Shown here: positions 60,281 through 64,000 of the stretch, one piece after another | How positions within the stretch are numbered: the stretch's first letter is position 1 | Layout: every line of letters starts with the position of its first letter | NCBI RefSeq assembly: GCF_041433555.1 | Contig: NZ_JAPWBR010000008.1 | Span: forward strand, 9,478 to 73,477 | Direction of reading: 5' to 3' | Source: Granulicatella sp041433555 | Lineage (GTDB): Bacteria > Bacillota > Bacilli > Lactobacillales > Aerococcaceae | DNA length: 64,000 nt | Program-made: the position numbers and the translations under genes | Notes under the pieces: model-generated | Seen by the model: only the letters and a program-made list of their open reading frames with translations | The model's database searches: none | Told to the model about the DNA's origin: nothing

Positions 60281-60988
60281 TTATTTTGTTAATAATGCTG
60301 CAGCTGCTTCATCACAAATAACTGTAACTTTTGGATGTTTTTGTAGGATACTTGCAGGAACTTCCTCTGTGATAGGACCTTCCACTAATCCTTTAATCGC
60401 ATGGATTTTCTTAGGTCCGAATGCAATTAACACGATTTCTTTGGCATCCATGATGGATTGTAATCCCATTGAATAAGCGTAGCGTGGCACATCTTCTTCT
60501 TTTTCGAAGAAGCGTTTGTTCGCTTCAATGGTTGATTCTGTTAAATGAACCTTATGTGTGCGTTGAGTGAATGGTGTACCAGGTTCGTTGAATCCGATAT
60601 GTCCATTACTTCCGATGCCTAATAACTGCAAGTCTACTGGATTTTCTTGAAGAACACGTTCATAACGTTCAACTTCTGCATCTACGTCTTTTGCAATCCC
60701 ATCTGGTAAATAGCTATGTTTAAATGGCTTCGCATTGAAAAGATATTCATACATGAAATAAGCGTAGCTATGTTCGTCCGTTGGTGCCAATCCAACATAT
60801 TCATCTAAGTTCACTGAGATACGATCTGAAAAATCTAAATCGCTATTTCTAAGTAATTCATATAATCCAATTGGACTTGAGCCTGTCGCTAGTCCAAACA
60901 CTTTCGCTCCTTCGCCGTGTGCACGTTTAAAAATCTCAAAAGCGGCTAATGCGCCTTCTTCTTGAGTTTTAACAACAATAACTTCCAT
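60281..60988 (-). CDS. nagB: Glucosamine-6-phosphate deaminase
   Basis: This 235-residue cytoplasmic enzyme converts glucosamine-6-phosphate to fructose-6-phosphate and ammonia, linking amino sugar use to glycolysis. Motifs: GLATGSSPIGLYELL, NLDEYVGL (catalytic Asp), LLGIGSNGHIGFNEPG (active-site His region). The length is that of the short Gram-positive form. I start at ATG 60988 with GGGAGGTATT; the frame stays open 16 codons upstream. It is a single-gene unit. Confidence 0.94.
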   Translation of the reverse strand: MEVIVVKTQEEGALAAFEIFKRAHGEGAKVFGLATGSSPIGLYELLRNSDLDFSDRISVNLDEYVGLAPTDEHSYAYFMYEYLFNAKPFKHSYLPDGIAKDVDAEVERYERVLQENPVDLQLLGIGSNGHIGFNEPGTPFTQRTHKVHLTESTIEANKRFFEKEEDVPRYAYSMGLQSIMDAKEIVLIAFGPKKIHAIKGLVEGPITEEVPASILQKHPKVTVICDEAAAALLTK

Positions 60989-61097
60989 TAACAATACCTC
61001 CCTGAATTCCCTTTCATAAAAGGGTACTAAAAACATGAACAGCTGCTTAACTATATTATAACAAAAATTCAGAGGTCTTTAAATAGCTAAATTCATT

Positions 61098-61583
61098 TTA
61101 GTTCATAAAATCTTCGCCATACATCACCCATTGTTCGTAATGTTTCGCCTCGAATGCCTCTGTTGGTCGTGCAGCCTCGATTACAAGTGGAGACGCATTT
61201 TCAACGCTCACTTCTTCTAGTGGAACCCACACAATTCCCTTCGAATCATTCTTCTCTTCGCTCGTCACGAAGTCCTCTACCGTTTGAGCGTTCTTTTCTT
61301 CAACATCAATCGTAAATAGCACAAACTCATGATGCACACGCGCAATTTCTGGAACGGTCACAAACACATCACGAATCGTATTTTGGTATATGGCAGATAC
61401 TTGGAATCCAGTCTCCTCTAACATTTCTCGTCGCAATGTTTCAACCAGACTCTCGCCTTCTTCCGGCGTTCCTCCCGGCAAATCAAATCTCCCGCGGTAT
61501 GGTCCACGCGTCTTACGAATACAAAGGATGCGTCCCTCGCGAATGCAAACACCATACACTCCAAAATGGTTCATTTCTTTCAT
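61098..61583 (-). CDS. Nudix hydrolase
   Basis: This 161-residue enzyme has a complete Nudix box (residues 37-59: GG-x4-EEG-x7-REMLEETGF) within a beta-grasp core that begins FGVYGVCIREGRILCIRK. Members cleave nucleoside diphosphate derivatives; the exact substrate cannot be read from sequence. The C-terminal part (VEDFVTSEEKNDSKGIVWVPLEE) is usual for the family. I start at ATG 61583 with GGAGGAAGAC, 10 codons inside the longest frame. Confidence 0.88.
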   Translation of the reverse strand: MKEMNHFGVYGVCIREGRILCIRKTRGPYRGRFDLPGGTPEEGESLVETLRREMLEETGFQVSAIYQNTIRDVFVTVPEIARVHHEFVLFTIDVEEKNAQTVEDFVTSEEKNDSKGIVWVPLEEVSVENASPLVIEAARPTEAFEAKHYEQWVMYGEDFMN

Positions 61584-61601
61584 TGTCTTCCTCCACGAAA
61601 A

Positions 61602-61623
61602 TAGAGGTGGCACGCCACCTCTA
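61602..61623 (-). terminator. Perfect hairpin between small gene and Nudix gene
   Basis: TAGAGGTGGC and GCCACCTCTA are perfectly inverted around two bases. On the minus strand it is followed by TTTTCG. It may end the small-gene transcript or lie in the Nudix leader. Confidence 0.55.
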
Positions 61624-61642
61624 TATCTTTTTTCTGAAGCCG

Positions 61643-61771
61643 TTAATGTGACTTCCTTTGTTGGGATTCTACTCCATGTTTTACGGCCAATCGGATGATC
61701 CAGTAAAACAAATATAAGGCAACTCCCATCAGTGCAAACGTCCCCAGAAACATTGGTAATACTAAGTCCAT
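61643..61771 (-). CDS. Small single-helix membrane protein, 42 residues
   Basis: ATG 61771 has a near-perfect ribosome site (TTGGAGGTGG, 7 bp spacing). The product is MDLVLPMFLGTFALMGVALY followed by LFYWIIRLAVKHGVESQQRKSH, then TAA at 61643-61645. One membrane helix (about 4-30) is followed by a basic tail. A strong hairpin follows within 20 bp. The strong site and clean hydrophobic design support a real gene. I do not recognise the family. Confidence 0.6.
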   Translation of the reverse strand: MDLVLPMFLGTFALMGVALYLFYWIIRLAVKHGVESQQRKSH

Positions 61772-61921
61772 AAAGACCACCTCCAATGAAATTGAAAACT
61801 ATTAACCGACTATTGTTATCTTCATTATAGCACTCCTAATTTGAAATTCAATAGATGGTTTGCTTGAAAAAACAAAAAAGCCATCCCCACCAGTTGCCTG
61901 ATAGGAACAGCCTTCGAATCT

Positions 61922-62749
61922 TTATTTCCAAAAATCATCGTAGATTGTAATTGGTAAGTGACGTTTATGTTCTGTCTTTCGATACCAATTTTCAATTGTC
62001 TCAGCCGCTTTTTCGTTGATGTCTTTTCCTTCGAGATAATCATCAATCTCTTCGTAAGTAACGCCTAGCGCTACTTCGTCTGGAAGGGATGGGCGGTCTT
62101 CTTCAAGGTCTGCCGTTGGAACTTTCAAGTATAAATGGTCAGGAGCACCTAGTACTTGTAACATCGCACGGCCTTGACGTTTATTGAGACGCCATAACGG
62201 AATGATATCCGCAGCACCATCCCCAAATTTCGTATAGAAACCAGTCACCGATTCTGCCGCATGGTCTGTTCCGATAACGGCACAGCCCGTTTGGCCAGCA
62301 ATGGCATATTGAGCCACCATACGTTCACGCGCCTTGATATTTCCTTTATTGAAGTCTGAAATTTCCATTCCTAAGGCTTCAATACTGCGTTCAGACGCAT
62401 CTACTGCATCCTTCACGTTCACGCGAAGTACATCCGTTGCTTTCATAAAGGCAATTGCATCCATGGCATCTTGTTCATCTGCTTGCACCCCATAAGGAAG
62501 GCGCACGGCATAAAAACGATACACTTTTTGGTCTTGTTCTTCGTTTAATTCATCAATTGCCATTTGCGCCAATTTCCCAGCAAGCGTTGAATCTTGTCCG
62601 CCGCTAATCCCAAGGACATACCCATTCAAGAAGGGATGTTTCACAAGATACGCTTTTAGGAAATCGACGGTTTTACGAATCTCTTCTTCCGGATTGATCG
62701 TTGGTTTGACACGAAGCGTTTCGATAATTTTTTGTTGTAATGGTCTCAT
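61922..62749 (-). CDS. nadE: Ammonia-dependent NAD synthetase
   Basis: This 275-residue enzyme amidates nicotinate adenine dinucleotide to NAD, the last step of NAD synthesis. The PP-loop LGISGGQDSTLAGK, the GTDHAAESVTGFYTKFGDGAADI block and LPDEVALGVTYEEIDDYLEGK are present. There is no glutaminase domain, so ammonia is the nitrogen donor. I start at ATG 62749 with AGAGGAACG; the longest frame goes 25 codons further into pncB. It lies 10 bp after pncB. Confidence 0.94.
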   Translation of the reverse strand: MRPLQQKIIETLRVKPTINPEEEIRKTVDFLKAYLVKHPFLNGYVLGISGGQDSTLAGKLAQMAIDELNEEQDQKVYRFYAVRLPYGVQADEQDAMDAIAFMKATDVLRVNVKDAVDASERSIEALGMEISDFNKGNIKARERMVAQYAIAGQTGCAVIGTDHAAESVTGFYTKFGDGAADIIPLWRLNKRQGRAMLQVLGAPDHLYLKVPTADLEEDRPSLPDEVALGVTYEEIDDYLEGKDINEKAAETIENWYRKTEHKRHLPITIYDDFWK

Positions 62750-62759
62750 AACGTTCCTC

Positions 62760-64000
62760 TTACTTTGCGTTTTCTTTGGCCAACTGTTCTGATTTAAGAC
62801 GCACTTCTTCTCTGATTTCCGCAATACTTGCCAATTTTTGGTCGTATGTCTTTTGAGAGAGATCGACTGGATATTGCTCTGGGTTCAAGATACGTTTGTA
62901 TTCGTCCCATAGCGCTTCGATTTGCTCGTTTTTGTACGCTTTAATCTCTTGAAGTTTTGGCAATTCATACACTAATTTTCCGTTATTGAAAATCGGTTGT
63001 AAAATTGGACGCGCAGTAAAGTCTGTCACTGTTTTATTGATATAAGTGTAGACTGGATGGAACATAAAGAGTTCGTCTAATTGATCTGGACGTTCATCCC
63101 ATAGCGCAATGTAGTCCCCTTCAGACTTGCCATCTGAGTTACGCGTAATACGCCATACTTGTTTTTTACCAGGTGTCGATACTTTTTCCGCATTGTTTGA
63201 AATCTTCATTGTATCCACCATTACGCCGTTTTCGTCTTCGATACTTACAAGCTTGTATACACAGCCAAGCGCTGGTTGGTCATACGCTGTAATTAAACGA
63301 GTACCGATTCCCCAAACGTCAATTTTAGCACCTTGCATCTTCAAGTTAAGGATTGTTTTTTCATCTAGGTCACTTGACGCGTAAATTTTCGCTTTTGTAA
63401 ATCCAGCTTCGTCTAATTGTTGACGAACTTTTTTCGACATATACGCCATGTCACCACTGTCGATACGAACGCCTAAGAAATTAATCTTGTCGCCGAATTC
63501 TTTAGCTACACGGATGGCATTTGGAACACCAGATTTCAAGATATCATACGTATCCACTAAGAACACGCAGTCACGGTGACTCTTGGCATACGCTTTAAAC
63601 GCTTCGTAGTCATCACGGTACGCTTGTACTAATGAGTGAGCATGTGTTCCAGAAACTGGAATGCCAAACATCTTGCCGGCACGAACGTTACTTGTCGCAT
63701 CACATCCACCGATGTACGCTGCACGTGTTCCCCAAATTGCCGCATCTAATTCTTGCGCACGACGAGTCCCGAATTCAAGCACTGGATCATCTCCAGAAAC
63801 CATGCGCACACGGCTCGCTTTTGTTGCGATAAGTGTTTGGAAGTTAACGATATTTAATAACGCTGTTTCGATTAATTGGCACTCAGCAAGCGTTCCTTCT
63901 ACTTGCACGAGTGGTTCGTTTGCGAAAACGAGTTCCCCTTCTACTGCAGAGCGGATGTTTCCTTTAAATTCGAAGTTTTCTAAGTATGTTAAGAATTCTT
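62760..64000 (-). CDS. pncB: Nicotinate phosphoribosyltransferase, 5' end cut by window edge
   Basis: This enzyme makes nicotinate mononucleotide from nicotinate and PRPP, the first step of NAD salvage. The visible 413 codons start within the fold (FLTYLENFEFKGNIRSAVEG at the edge) and include GELVFANEPLVQVEGTLAECQ, FGTRRAQ, GTHAHSLVQAY (His region of the active site), VRIDSGDMAYMSKK and the C-terminal domain. The frame is open to the right edge, so the true start lies outside. Together with nadE 10 bp downstream it forms an NAD salvage operon. Confidence 0.93.
   Translation of the reverse strand, partial: EFLTYLENFEFKGNIRSAVEGELVFANEPLVQVEGTLAECQLIETALLNIVNFQTLIATKASRVRMVSGDDPVLEFGTRRAQELDAAIWGTRAAYIGGCDATSNVRAGKMFGIPVSGTHAHSLVQAYRDDYEAFKAYAKSHRDCVFLVDTYDILKSGVPNAIRVAKEFGDKINFLGVRIDSGDMAYMSKKVRQQLDEAGFTKAKIYASSDLDEKTILNLKMQGAKIDVWGIGTRLITAYDQPALGCVYKLVSIEDENGVMVDTMKISNNAEKVSTPGKKQVWRITRNSDGKSEGDYIALWDERPDQLDELFMFHPVYTYINKTVTDFTARPILQPIFNNGKLVYELPKLQEIKAYKNEQIEALWDEYKRILNPEQYPVDLSQKTYDQKLASIAEIREEVRLKSEQLAKENAK

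Noticed and set aside
1..64000. CRISPR arrays, tRNA or rRNA genes
   Set aside because: No regularly spaced direct repeats and no recognisable tRNA or rRNA sequence were found on either strand.

Overview
This window looks like chromosomal DNA of a low-GC Gram-positive bacterium of the Lactobacillales. Pointers are the mevalonate-pathway genes, T-box leaders, strong GGAGG ribosome sites, many LAAC-type lipoprotein signals, an arginine ABC system and Psa/Adc metal lipoproteins. The gene set fits Carnobacteriaceae such as Granulicatella, but the genus is an impression and not proven. No rRNA, tRNA or CRISPR array was seen. Most genes lie on the minus strand.

Region 1 (1-25.0 kb) holds two oligopeptide permease loci with a lanthipeptide operon between them. 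The first locus is oppA-oppA-oppDFBC (332-8258). The second is oppBCDF-acpP-oppA (18636-25016). Between them sits a very AT-rich operon (8569-17568), read lanC-lanT-lanB-lanF-lanE-lanG-lanA. It encodes a complete class I lanthipeptide machinery: full-length dehydratase LanB, zinc cyclase LanC, exporter LanT and a three-gene self-protection ABC transporter. The last gene is a 67-residue precursor with an FNLE leader box and five cysteines, each preceded by a Ser or Thr at ring-forming distance. No leader protease or two-component regulator is present. The 1.07 kb beside it (17569-18635) is decayed DNA with a 51-codon membrane protein, a broken reading frame and an ISL3-like end. This operon is the most interesting item in the window.

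Region 2 (25.1-46.9 kb) is mostly housekeeping: a DUF3899 protein, ylbG-ftsW-ylaN, tex, a purine permease with PurBox-like sites, a methionine T-box with an orphan metQ, prsA, a LysM-3D wall protein, an ABC exporter, ansA-rlmN, divergent mvaS and thiolase, a DUF2974 lipase and a DUF1846 protein.

Region 3 (47.0-64.0 kb) is transport and cofactor supply: a regulator-potABCD spermidine/putrescine operon, zinc lipoprotein adcA with a Zur-like box, a solitary AbiEi-type protein with a 47-bp palindrome, an arginine ABC transporter under an Arg (CGC) T-box, a Psa-type manganese transporter with DtxR-family-like operators, nagB, a Nudix hydrolase, a 42-residue membrane protein, and pncB-nadE for NAD synthesis.

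Spread between these genes are at least five long foldback elements. Copies share modules, and their stems differ in sequence yet stay paired (compensatory changes). They look like an undescribed family of structured intergenic repeats.
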